In this document: one piece after another, positions 15,311-21,335 of the stretch
Position numbering within the stretch: position 1 is the first letter of the stretch
Layout: each line of letters starts with the position of its first letter
Origin: a virus
Length of the DNA stretch: 36,750 bases
IMG/VR virus record: IMGVR_UViG_3300009506_000108
Coordinates: 1 to 36,750 of that record
Reading direction: 5' to 3' (one strand)
Made by a program: the position numbers and the translations under genes
The notes under the pieces: model-generated
Seen by the model: the letters and a program-made list of their open reading frames with translations, nothing else
Database searches by the model: none
What the model was told of the DNA's origin: nothing

Positions 15311-16564
15311 TTACACCCCCGTCATAGCTACCGTATGAACGGGGTGAGTTGTGCCTTGTGCAGAAGTCCCAAGAGTAGTCGTTAAAGCTGCTGAACCCCC
15401 TCCACCACCAGCTAGTTCTAGCGAAAATGCGAAAATCGTTCGATACTGCCACGTCGAGGACGTGCTCGATCCATGACCATCGACATCAATTGTGTAGGTC
15501 GTAGACCCGGTCGCACTCAGTACCGTCTGGAGCGTGATCGTAGCTTCGTCACGTGCGTCCTTACCACCAAACGTCTGCGCGTCGGACGTTTGTGTCGCCG
15601 GATCATCTGTGTTGTCGATCTGGAGCCGAGCGCACGCTGTCAGGAAGGCCCCACCCGTGTCGAAACCGTGCCAGCTACCAATAACGCACGGTCCAGAGGT
15701 GTCTGGTGTGAAGTCAAGCGTCTGGATCTGGTTCGCCCAAGATGTTGTACTCGCGGTCTGATCGGCCTCCGTGTAGGCGAAGCCGTGGTTCTCGAATACG
15801 TCCAGGTTCAGAGCGAACATTCGGCTACTGAGCCGCGTATGTGTCGTACCCGAGTGCTGCGAGCTTTGCTCAGCGAACGTGTTCGAAGACGCGGTCAATG
15901 CGAATACACGCAACGCATTCATCAACCACGACAGTGTGTATGGGTCGGCATAGCTCTCAATCGTGCTCGACGGGATACTGCTCGATGCCTCACCGCTGCG
16001 CGTGATCTGGTGGATGACAGATGTTGTGTTGTCGCCATAGTAGTACTGCGCATTCGAGATCACCAGCCAGTCAGACACGCCGCTCGGCGTGAATGTGATG
16101 CTCGCACCTGTCTGCGGCGTGGTCGTGAGTGTGTCATCCGTCTCGTACTCGCTGAAGAACCAGTCCGTGTTCTCAGTCAGGTCGTTCAGGTCGATGGCGA
16201 TGAGCACGATCTGGTCGATGGAACTCACCTGCCCCGTGTGTCCTTTATGCTCAATAACAAGATTCTCCGACGAAACTGCTGTCCAAACATCGACCCATCG
16301 ATACGTCGTAGCTGCGTTAGCCGTGGCCTGCGACGCAGCCCCGTCAAATAGCGAGTCAGCAAACTCGGTCGAACCGTGTAAAACGTGACACATGGCCGAA
16401 GCTGCTGCGCTGGATGAGTAGAGGTTTGCAGTGCAGAGAATAAGGTACTTATGACCGGCCGTCAGGTTCGACGACGATAGCGTCAGTACAGTCTCCCACA
16501 CGCTCGACGAGGTGATGTCGTGCGGCGTGGTCAGCGTGGCGATGGCATAGTCGAGTGCAGCCAC
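15311..16564 (-). CDS. Tail fibre / virion surface protein, 417 aa
   Basis: A GTG start with GGGAGG upstream. The protein is beta-rich, with many Ser, Thr and Ala, and has two similar halves typical of lectin-like phage proteins ('WVDVWTAVSSENLVIEHKG', 'TYTIDVDGHGSSTSSTWQYRTIFAFSLELAG'). After a Gly-rich linker it ends 'LTTTLGTSAQG...AMTGV', almost the junction that begins the repeat region of the 962-aa fibre. It therefore looks like a fibre of the same family that stops at its first repeat. The codon third positions are GC-richer than in the repeat gene. Confidence 0.65.
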   Translation of the reverse strand: MAALDYAIATLTTPHDITSSSVWETVLTLSSSNLTAGHKYLILCTANLYSSSAAASAMCHVLHGSTEFADSLFDGAASQATANAATTYRWVDVWTAVSSENLVIEHKGHTGQVSSIDQIVLIAIDLNDLTENTDWFFSEYETDDTLTTTPQTGASITFTPSGVSDWLVISNAQYYYGDNTTSVIHQITRSGEASSSIPSSTIESYADPYTLSWLMNALRVFALTASSNTFAEQSSQHSGTTHTRLSSRMFALNLDVFENHGFAYTEADQTASTTSWANQIQTLDFTPDTSGPCVIGSWHGFDTGGAFLTACARLQIDNTDDPATQTSDAQTFGGKDARDEATITLQTVLSATGSTTYTIDVDGHGSSTSSTWQYRTIFAFSLELAGGGGGSAALTTTLGTSAQGTTHPVHTVAMTGV

Positions 16565-16565
16565 G

Positions 16566-17060
16566 TTACAGGTCGCCTCCCTTTCGATCCCGGTAGAGCA
16601 CGCGCAGCGCGCGGCCGATCAGCGCGAACATCTCCTTGGCCGCGACGAGCTTGTCGGCCGACGTCATCGCGTCCCAGTTCTGAATGTTGGCAAGATAGGC
16701 GGGGCGTCCGTCAAGAAGTGCTTGCCAGTCTGCTTCATCAAGAACCTTCCGCTGCTGCTCCAACGAATCTTGCGCCGAGTCGTGTGCATCAAGGATGGCG
16801 TTGAGCGCATCAATCTGCTCTTGCGTTGGCTCAGTTTCAGAGTAGAACCGAATCTCACCGGGCTCTGCGGTATCCTCGACGCGCACGCCGTTAGCAACCG
16901 TCACCCCGACAACGGTTGCTGTCGCCTTAGGTGTGCGACGTTCGTCTGGAAGCCTATTGAACCCAGCGAACGACCAACTTGTAATTGGTGCGCTCGCTAG
17001 GTCCTCTCGGAGTAGTGAGAGATTAAAGTTTTTGAGTTTGGTAATAACTGTCGTTACCAT
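16566..17060 (-). CDS. Hypothetical fibre-associated protein, 164 aa
   Basis: The start at 17060 (AAGGTG upstream) removes one residue from the longest frame. Residues 1-70 look beta-stranded ('TKLKNFNLSLLREDL', 'VVGVTVANGVRVEDT'). Residues 75-165 are helical ('QEQIDALNAILDAHDSAQDS', 'ADKLVAAKEMFALIGRALRV'). A beta head plus helical C-terminal tail is common in small fibre proteins or chaperones. No family is recognised. Confidence 0.6.
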   Translation of the reverse strand: MVTTVITKLKNFNLSLLREDLASAPITSWSFAGFNRLPDERRTPKATATVVGVTVANGVRVEDTAEPGEIRFYSETEPTQEQIDALNAILDAHDSAQDSLEQQRKVLDEADWQALLDGRPAYLANIQNWDAMTSADKLVAAKEMFALIGRALRVLYRDRKGGDL

Positions 17061-17118
17061 CACAGCACCTTAATTTCACACTTTACTAATACCACAATCC
17101 AATGAGTGCCCCACGGCA

Positions 17119-17571
17119 CTACTCCCCAGATGGCTGGCCGATCCGCAGCCCACTCGGGGCAGGTGGGCGAGTCGCTCCTCCTATAAAAGGGAGCGATGGC
17201 TGACTCCCTGCACTCCAGTCCACCGAATTGTGTGCATAAAGCCGTCCAGTGTAGGTGCCGAGTGGGAGCGCCAGCAAAATGTCACCGGTCTGCGCGACGT
17301 ACACGCAGTCGGCCGCGCTCGGGTTTGCTGGATCGTCCCACCACACGTGAGTGGGGTTGACTGTGCCTTCGCCGGTCGCCTTTGGCTGTCCGCACTGAAC
17401 GCTCGTCGCCGGGAATTCGAACGGTCCCACCGTCGTCGGCTGACCAGTCTCGGTCAGGAACACGAGTCTGTAACTGTCGGTCGGTGGATTTTGCGCTAAC
17501 GCGGGCGCGTTCCCGAGCACTACGAAGAGCAATACGAGCGCGACTGAGAACCAAATCTTCGATGATTTCAT
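17119..17571 (-). CDS. Secreted small protein with signal peptide, 150 aa
   Basis: The start MKSSKIWFSV at 17571 has GGGG seven bases upstream. Residues 1-26 form a clear Sec signal: KSSK, then a hydrophobic core, then ALA just before QNPP. The mature part has two cysteines (VQCGQ, ADCVY) that could pair, and a fibronectin-like 'APSGLRIGQPSG' tail. It is odd in a virion operon: an exported protein could be a superinfection or receptor-masking factor. That idea is speculative, and the function is unknown. Confidence 0.65.
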   Translation of the reverse strand: MKSSKIWFSVALVLLFVVLGNAPALAQNPPTDSYRLVFLTETGQPTTVGPFEFPATSVQCGQPKATGEGTVNPTHVWWDDPANPSAADCVYVAQTGDILLALPLGTYTGRLYAHNSVDWSAGSQPSLPFIGGATRPPAPSGLRIGQPSGE

Positions 17572-17740
17572 ACTGAACCCCTTTGTATCGGTTGTGAGAA
17601 ATCCACTCATCAAGAATAGCACCTTTCACATCAAACGCAACGTGGTGCGCATCATGGTGTCGAGCTCGTGTGCATATCCACCCTAAAGGTCCTAGAACTC
17701 TGCACCATTCCTCCTCAGGATCCGCTGGTCGAAACTCCAC
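17282..17740 (-). CDS. Possible overlapping gene; only its first ~50 codons look real
   Basis: The N-terminus 'EEWCRVLGPLGWICTRARHH' with 'DAHHVAFDVKGAILDEW' looks like a genuine small Cys/His protein and fills the gap between the 87-aa and secreted-protein genes. It overlaps the 87-aa gene by 26 bp. The frame then continues for about 290 bp through the secreted-protein gene in Arg-rich text typical of an out-of-frame shadow. It may be a real long overlap, or a gene whose 3' end was overwritten by insertion of the secreted-protein gene. Confidence 0.35.
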   Translation of the reverse strand: MEFRPADPEEEWCRVLGPLGWICTRARHHDAHHVAFDVKGAILDEWISHNRYKGVQYEIIEDLVLSRARIALRSARERARVSAKSTDRQLQTRVPDRDWSADDGGTVRIPGDERSVRTAKGDRRRHSQPHSRVVGRSSKPERGRLRVRRADR

Positions 17741-17978
17741 TTAATGCTTCCACTTCTAATTTAGATTTCCCGCACCACCTACATCGTGACAGTGGTGCGG
17801 GGCCGTTATCTGTTTCTACCATTGACGTATGGAAGCTATGCGGCTCTGGTTTGTGATGCACCAAATTGAATCGCGTATTCTCAGGGTGCGTTCCACAATC
17901 CTTACACCCTATACAAGGAGGTGAAGGATAATTACCCCAAGATACAGTCTTCCCGCATTGACAAGCGTAAGTCTGCAT
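17715..17978 (-). CDS. Zinc-binding small protein, 87 aa
   Basis: Cysteine pairs are seen as CQCG (residues 6-9), CIGCKDCG (22-29) and CRWCG near residue 66, with several His between. This is a typical treble-clef or zinc-ribbon layout. The ATG follows the upstream stop by only two bases and has no good ribosome site, so it is likely translated by reinitiation. The function is unknown. Confidence 0.6.
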   Translation of the reverse strand: MQTYACQCGKTVSWGNYPSPPCIGCKDCGTHPENTRFNLVHHKPEPHSFHTSMVETDNGPAPLSRCRWCGKSKLEVEALSGVSTSGS

Positions 17979-17980
17979 CG

Positions 17981-18436
17981 TTACGCGATGCGAATAAGTC
18001 CAGTAGTACCGTCATCCGTCGGCATGGTGAGAGTGAAGTCACCAGCCGTAACAGTCTGGCTACCAAACGTAAAGACAGCAATGGACTTATCAGACTGAGT
18101 GGAGTTGTACAGCATGACTGCATCGAACGCCGTTGCCAAGGTAACGTTCGTATACACAATCGACGCACTAGGTGTCCAATGTGCAGTCGTGCCATCGAGG
18201 GAAGGAGCTGTGGCGTTCGTGACGGTCACACCACCGGCGCTGTAGTTCGTTCCAGAAACCTCACCAGTCGCCGTATACGTGGTATCCGAAGGGCCACGAC
18301 TAGCTGTAGCCAAGAACAGAGCAGCCTTAATCGTATCAGCCGTTGTAGCCCCACGAGTGACCGTAGTTCCGAGCGCGTGATACGCCATCAAGATATCACG
18401 CTTGAAACTGGAACACATACCCTGAGTATTCGCCAT
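17981..18436 (-). CDS. Conserved phage virion-type protein, 151 aa
   Basis: AGGAGG precedes the ATG. The pattern 'CSSFKRDILMAYHALG', then 'DTIKAALFLATAS', 'TYTATGEVSGTNYSAGGVTV', 'DAVMLYNSTQSDKSIAVFTFGSQ' and 'GLIRIA' is one I recognise as a widespread phage protein family of unknown exact role, usually encoded among structural genes. The predicted all-beta fold and lack of enzyme motifs fit a virion or decoration component. Confidence 0.7.
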   Translation of the reverse strand: MANTQGMCSSFKRDILMAYHALGTTVTRGATTADTIKAALFLATASRGPSDTTYTATGEVSGTNYSAGGVTVTNATAPSLDGTTAHWTPSASIVYTNVTLATAFDAVMLYNSTQSDKSIAVFTFGSQTVTAGDFTLTMPTDDGTTGLIRIA

Positions 18437-18445
18437 GAGAGCCTC

Positions 18446-18676
18446 CTAGAGAGTCGCTGCTGCAAGTTTTGATGCAACATTCTTCTTTGTGATGACGTGT
18501 GCGTTCCGTCTCACCACGCCAGCATTGACGTCACACTGCTCACAATTCTGGTGTGGAGTCTTCAGTGTGTAGATCTCCACAATGGTCATCTCTTCCAGAC
18601 CATCAGTAAACTGCACGACACGATTGAGAAAGTCCTCGTCCATGTCCCCGTGGGTGGTGTGAAGTAAACGACCCAT
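18446..18676 (-). CDS. Hypothetical protein, 76 aa
   Basis: A strong AGGAGGG is eight bases before the ATG. The sequence contains 'CEQCDV' (one CxxC) in the middle and a basic C-terminus. It begins 'GRLLHTTHGDMDEDFLNRVV'. It is the second gene of the late operon after the terminase small subunit-like gene. No family is recognised. Confidence 0.6.
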   Translation of the reverse strand: MGRLLHTTHGDMDEDFLNRVVQFTDGLEEMTIVEIYTLKTPHQNCEQCDVNAGVVRRNAHVITKKNVASKLAAATL

Positions 18677-18685
18677 GACGCCCTC

Positions 18686-19087
18686 CTAATTAACCGAGTT
18701 TCCCATCGGCACAACTACCGGACCACCCGGCTTGGCCGACTTACGAAGTGCTTCCGCAATGTAAGAAGCTCTCTCCGCCAGCTCTTCGCGGGACAGCTCC
18801 GACAAATCCATGATATTCGCATTCACGTCCACAGTACTCTTCGGTCCAAACCCGGTTCTATCGAGGACAATCTGAGCGGCTTTGATGGCGTTGTTAAAAT
18901 CGGCGTGGAGCATCGCATCGTACAGCGTTTCGAGGGACGCTTCCACCATATCGTGGAGTTTTAATTGCCCTTCTCGAAATTCAGACGGTGAAATGGATTC
19001 ACGATGTTTGCTTCGGGAACGCCGATGCTTCTTACCCTCAGCCTGTGGGGTGGGAGTTTCTAAGTCGTCGTAAACGCTTTGGGCCAT
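18686..19087 (-). CDS. Possible terminase small subunit, 133 aa
   Basis: First gene of the late operon. The basic N-terminus (KKHRRSRSKHRES) is followed by helices, then 'NAIKAAQIVLDRTGFGPKST' and 'DLSELSREELAERASYI'. The LDRxGxGP segment followed by a short acidic helix is common at the C-terminal part of phage small terminase proteins. No helix-turn-helix is obvious. There is no clear ribosome site before the ATG. The small subunit recognises the packaging site, and the anomalous island lies directly upstream. Moderate confidence only. Confidence 0.5.
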   Translation of the reverse strand: MAQSVYDDLETPTPQAEGKKHRRSRSKHRESISPSEFREGQLKLHDMVEASLETLYDAMLHADFNNAIKAAQIVLDRTGFGPKSTVDVNANIMDLSELSREELAERASYIAEALRKSAKPGGPVVVPMGNSVN

Positions 19088-19138
19088 GTGATATACACTT
19101 TATGATAGGGTAAATGGTTAGATCAACTCGCCGTTACT

Positions 19139-19167
19139 AGGGTAGCATAACGGGGCGCGGATTGCAA
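19139..19167 (-). promoter_or_regulatory. Likely late promoter for the virion operon
   Basis: On the minus strand: TTGCAATC, 17-bp spacer, TACCCT. The -35 box and its TC extension are identical to the other promoters in the window. The -10 box is poor, which may mean it needs an activator. Transcription would start about 45 bp before the first late gene. Confidence 0.5.
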
Positions 19168-19310
19168 GCCTATAAAAGAGGTACGGCGGGGAGTTTTAAA
19201 CGATTTGTTTGAGGAGGGACGTGAAAATTTGGAGGGAGAGTTTTTAGAAGAGGTTGGCGGATCACATCTGGCGGGTGGCGAACATCGGCACCGTGTAAAT
19301 TTTACTTTGA
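19168..19310. other. Purine-rich spacer before the GA/TC-free island
   Basis: This stretch is crowded with GAG, GAA and GGA on the plus strand and ends with the last GA before the island (19309-19310). A short plus-strand frame passes through it and into the island but lacks a ribosome site. I see no gene here. Confidence 0.5.
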
Positions 19311-19320
19311 GGGGGTGGGG

Positions 19321-19336
19321 TGGCACGCGGTTTGCA
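19321..19336 (+). promoter_or_regulatory. Sigma-54-like -24/-12 motif 1
   Basis: TGGCACGCGGTTTGCA matches the YTGGCACG-N4-TTGCW consensus, with GG and GC separated by exactly 10 bases. It lies just inside the left edge of the island. No plus-strand gene follows closely, so it could instead be a protein-binding repeat. Confidence 0.4.
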
Positions 19337-19345
19337 TACGGTGGC

Positions 19346-19363
19346 TTGGCACGGTTTATGCTT
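19346..19363 (+). promoter_or_regulatory. Sigma-54-like -24/-12 motif 2
   Basis: TTGGCACGGTTTATGCTT keeps GG-N10-GC, with one mismatch in the -12 element. It is 25 bp after motif 1, in the same orientation. Confidence 0.35.
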
Positions 19364-19370
19364 ACACTGT

Positions 19371-19410
19371 GGGTAAGGTTGGGTTAGGTTGGGTATAGGT
19401 TGGGCTGGCG
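19371..19410 (+). repeat. Telomere-like G-rich repeats
   Basis: GGTTGGG and GGTTAGGTTGGG units repeat with small changes, giving seven G-runs within 40 bp. The strand could form a two-layer G-quadruplex. The same GTTAGGTTGG word recurs after the plus-strand promoters at 20658 and 33363. Confidence 0.55.
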
Positions 19411-19510
19411 GTATATGGCGGGTTAGCCTAGCCTGTAGGTTACCCCGTAAACGTGCTAGGCTGGCGCGTAACAGGTAAACGGCGGGCGGGCCATACTACC
19501 CTATGCGGGC

Positions 19511-19547
19511 AAACAAAAAGGGCCTGTAGGCAAAGCCTACAGGCCCT
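19511..19547 (-). terminator. Strong intrinsic terminator after the island ORF
   Basis: On the minus strand a perfect 12-bp stem (GGGCCTGTAGGC with GCCTACAGGCCC, 3-nt loop) is followed by TTTTTGTTT. It begins 22 bp after the stop codon of the island ORF. This is the strongest sign that the ORF is transcribed. Confidence 0.85.
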
Positions 19548-19569
19548 TGCGGGCGGGCTGGCGGGTTAC

Positions 19570-20232
19570 TTACCCAACCTTACTAGCATGGCCCTTACTG
19601 GCGGGCTGGCTGGCTTTGCGGGTTGCCGCCGCAACCTTACCAGCCGCAACCTTACCAGCAGTGGCGGCAACCTGCGCCGGGGTTGCCACGGGGTTACCGG
19701 TAGCATTGGCAACCCCAACATTACCAGCCGCAACCTTAGCACTAGTAACCCCGGCGGCCGGCTTAACGGCGGGTTGCGCCAGCGTAACCCCGGTAACCGC
19801 AAGGTACGCGGGCGGGTTGCCGCCAGTAAACCAGCTAGCGGCAACCTGTAGGGTGCCCGTTACCCCAGGCACGTGGTAATTGTACCGCCCGCAGGCGGCG
19901 GTACTAAGGTACGTAAGGGCATTGGCTGGCGGGTTGCTGGCGCATGGGGTAACCGTTATGCTGGCGGGCCAAGTAACCACGGGCGGGTTACCGGCGGGTT
20001 GCACTAGGTTACCGTTTACAAAGGCAATGCCTTTGCAACCTGCTACCCCGTAGCTAGCATACTGGGTAGCATTGCGGGTATGCACCCTGCGGTACTGCCA
20101 TTGCTGGCTTGTGGGCTGGCTGGCGGGCTGGCTGGCGGGCTGGCTGGCGTTTGTAGTGTTACCCAATGTAAACCTACCTTGCTTGTGGTAACCCGGTATT
20201 GGGCTAGCACGCCATAACCCATAGCAACCCAT
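19570..20232 (-). CDS. Island ORF: 220-aa protein without any Asp or Glu
   Basis: The ATG at 20232 opens 220 codons; a TTG at 20262 would add ten. Because GA never occurs, no Asp or Glu codon is possible and the product is very basic. An Ala/Ser/Gln/Pro repeat (ASQPASQPASQPTS) lies near residue 30. A mixed middle part follows (GIAFVNGNLVQPAG, TACGRYNYHVPGV), then a Lys/Ala/Val-rich tail (AGKVAAGKVAAATRKA) like nucleic-acid-coating proteins. An intrinsic terminator follows. Upstream is GTTTAAAACCGTGG, the spacer text of other phage promoters, but without TTGCAATC. No Shine-Dalgarno is possible, since GGAG contains GA. Lack of TGA stops also lengthens chance ORFs, so coding is uncertain. Confidence 0.45.
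   Translation of the reverse strand: MGCYGLWRASPIPGYHKQGRFTLGNTTNASQPASQPASQPTSQQWQYRRVHTRNATQYASYGVAGCKGIAFVNGNLVQPAGNPPVVTWPASITVTPCASNPPANALTYLSTAACGRYNYHVPGVTGTLQVAASWFTGGNPPAYLAVTGVTLAQPAVKPAAGVTSAKVAAGNVGVANATGNPVATPAQVAATAGKVAAGKVAAATRKASQPASKGHASKVG
20113..20148 (+). repeat. Three perfect copies of a 12-bp tandem repeat
   Basis: GGGCTGGCTGGC occurs three times head to tail. Read on the minus strand it encodes the repeated Ala-Ser-Gln-Pro units of the island ORF. It is a likely slippage hotspot. Confidence 0.8.
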
Positions 20233-20452
20233 ATGCCACGGTTTTAAACCCCAAAACCCCAATACCGCAAACCATATGCCACATTTTTATACGGGTTTTT
20301 GTATTACCATATTGTAGCAAACGCGCTAACCCGTTTGTTTACAATGGTTTATAGCAAACCAAACTTTTGGTTGGCCCTACGGCTTTTTGGTTTTAGGGCA
20401 AACGCCCGCCGTTTGCAGGTTGTATGCAAACGCCATGCCGTCGCGCGCGACC

Positions 20453-20545
20453 AAAGTTGGCACGGGATTTGCGAGCGACGCCGTACCAGTAGGATCCATC
20501 CAAGGACCCCGAGCTCACAGCCGATCCCTCCAAATTTCATCCTCC
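20453..20545 (+). repeat. Intergenic repeat R, copy 1
   Basis: Shares with 21336-21431 an ordered series of blocks: GTTGGCAC, CCGTACCARTAG, AAGGACCCCGAGCTCAC and TTTCATCCTC. A more diverged relative lies at 26188-26263. Confidence 0.7.
20457..20473 (+). promoter_or_regulatory. Sigma-54-like motif 3, within repeat R copy 1
   Basis: TTGGCACGGGATTTGCG has exact GG-N10-GC spacing. CCGTGCCA on the minus strand and TGGTACGG nearby also make an imperfect inverted repeat, so an operator is the alternative reading. Confidence 0.4.
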
Positions 20546-20657
20546 ATCAGCTGATCCATCCATCATCCCGATATCCCCGAGAGTGACAGACGGACAGATC
20601 TATCCGTCACGCGATGGACGGACGGACGTCCATGCGATATCGCGGCGATCATCCAGT

Positions 20658-20686
20658 TTGTGGTCAACTAACGTGCATGGTATACT
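20658..20686 (+). promoter_or_regulatory. Promoter for the 134-aa plus-strand gene
   Basis: TTGTGG, 17-bp spacer ending CATGG, TATACT. The predicted start of transcription leaves a leader of about 33 nt before the GTG start codon. Confidence 0.65.
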
Positions 20687-20725
20687 GTGGGTGCCGGTAA
20701 TACCACCGGTAGGAGGTTATCAACA

Positions 20726-21130
20726 GTGGCACACGAACTATTCAACTTGTGGGTTAGGTTGGAAGGAAGGAAGGAGGCCCTTGTAACCAAACACCAGAGT
20801 GATGGAACTCACGCCATTGGGCAAAACCTGTGCGCCGAGTGCATGGCAGCAATAAACGATTCTGTCGCCGCGCACATGGCACTACAGGCTTTAGGTGATG
20901 CTCTACTAGCCCAATTGCCGAGGGTCCCCGCTGGCTACTACATTGCCAATTGTGCTGACCCCGAGGGAGGTTGCATTGGTTGGCATTGCTTCGAACATGA
21001 CGGTTACGAGCCTCCGGGTGAAGTGGAGGGAGGGACCTACCCCACGGGTTATTACTACTGCGATGGAGGGCACCCTACCACACTCGCATGGCTGCGCGGG
21101 GAACTGACCGATAAGGTGCTACCCGAGTAG
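20726..21130 (+). CDS. Hypothetical protein, 134 aa
   Basis: A GTG start nine bases after AGGAGG (20711-20716). The frame is open upstream but lacks a better start. The sequence has 'CAECMAAINDSVAAHMALQA', then 'CADPEGGCIGWHCFEHDGYEPP' with three Cys and two His that could bind zinc, and ends in 'TTLAWLRGELTDKVLPE'. It is a single-gene unit: its own promoter before it and an intrinsic terminator after it. It is the only plus-strand gene in the accessory zone. Function unknown. Confidence 0.7.
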   Translation: MAHELFNLWVRLEGRKEALVTKHQSDGTHAIGQNLCAECMAAINDSVAAHMALQALGDALLAQLPRVPAGYYIANCADPEGGCIGWHCFEHDGYEPPGEVEGGTYPTGYYYCDGGHPTTLAWLRGELTDKVLPE

Positions 21131-21139
21131 TTGATAATA

Positions 21140-21165
21140 GGGCGGGCTTCGGCCCGCCCTCAATT
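21140..21165 (+). terminator. Intrinsic terminator
   Basis: GGGCGGGC-TTCG-GCCCGCCC followed by TCAATTTT, ten bases after the stop codon. The stem with a UUCG tetraloop is very stable. Confidence 0.85.
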
Positions 21166-21239
21166 TTGGGGCATGTAGTCCGTGCGATATCCACTCGAAC
21201 AGAATAACATTTGATCTATTTAGAGATTACGAATTTAGG

Positions 21240-21287
21240 AACTTCACAACTTCATAGCTTCGCAATTTCATAAGTTCACAACTTCAA
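21240..21287 (+). repeat. 8-bp tandem array 1 (six units)
   Basis: Units: AACTTCAC, AACTTCAT, AGCTTCGC, AATTTCAT, AAGTTCAC, AACTTCAA, with no gaps. A 13-bp motif copy begins three bases later. Confidence 0.8.
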
Positions 21288-21335
21288 AGCGATGTCGCGT
21301 AGATATAGAAACAAAACATCGAGACGATGTCGCAC

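Larger units (their letters stand above)
19311..20440. other. 1,130-bp island with no GA and no TC dinucleotide
   Basis: I read every position, including across line breaks: between the GA at 19309-19310 and the TC at 20441-20442 neither dinucleotide occurs, so both strands lack both. AG and CT, with the same bases in the other order, are common here. From rough composition one would expect some 60-70 of each. The flanks are rich in GA and TC, so the borders are abrupt. The island holds one ORF with its terminator, short palindromes, tandem repeats, two sigma-54-like motifs, and pieces of the phage's own regulatory vocabulary. Confidence 0.95.
20441..20660. other. GATC-rich spacer directly right of the island
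   Basis: No gene is seen. Five GATC sites lie within about 220 bp, along with many ATCC and GACGGACGGAC words, in sharp contrast to the adjoining island. It contains copy 1 of a longer repeat (20453-20545), a sigma-54-like motif and one copy of the 13-bp dispersed motif (20636-20648). Confidence 0.6.

Noticed and set aside
15473-16351. 292-aa plus-strand frame
   Set aside because: Arg/Cys-rich shadow of the 417-aa fibre gene on the other strand, no ribosome site.
19205-19387. Plus-strand 60-aa frame crossing the left border of the island
   Set aside because: TTG start without ribosome site; composition changes at the island border; looks like chance.
19453-19851. Plus-strand frames of 132 and 110 aa inside the island
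   Set aside because: They run through the terminator hairpin and arise because TGA stops cannot occur where GA is absent.
20104-20160. CRISPR-like short repeats
   Set aside because: The repeats are contiguous 12-bp units without spacers; no CRISPR array is seen anywhere in the window.
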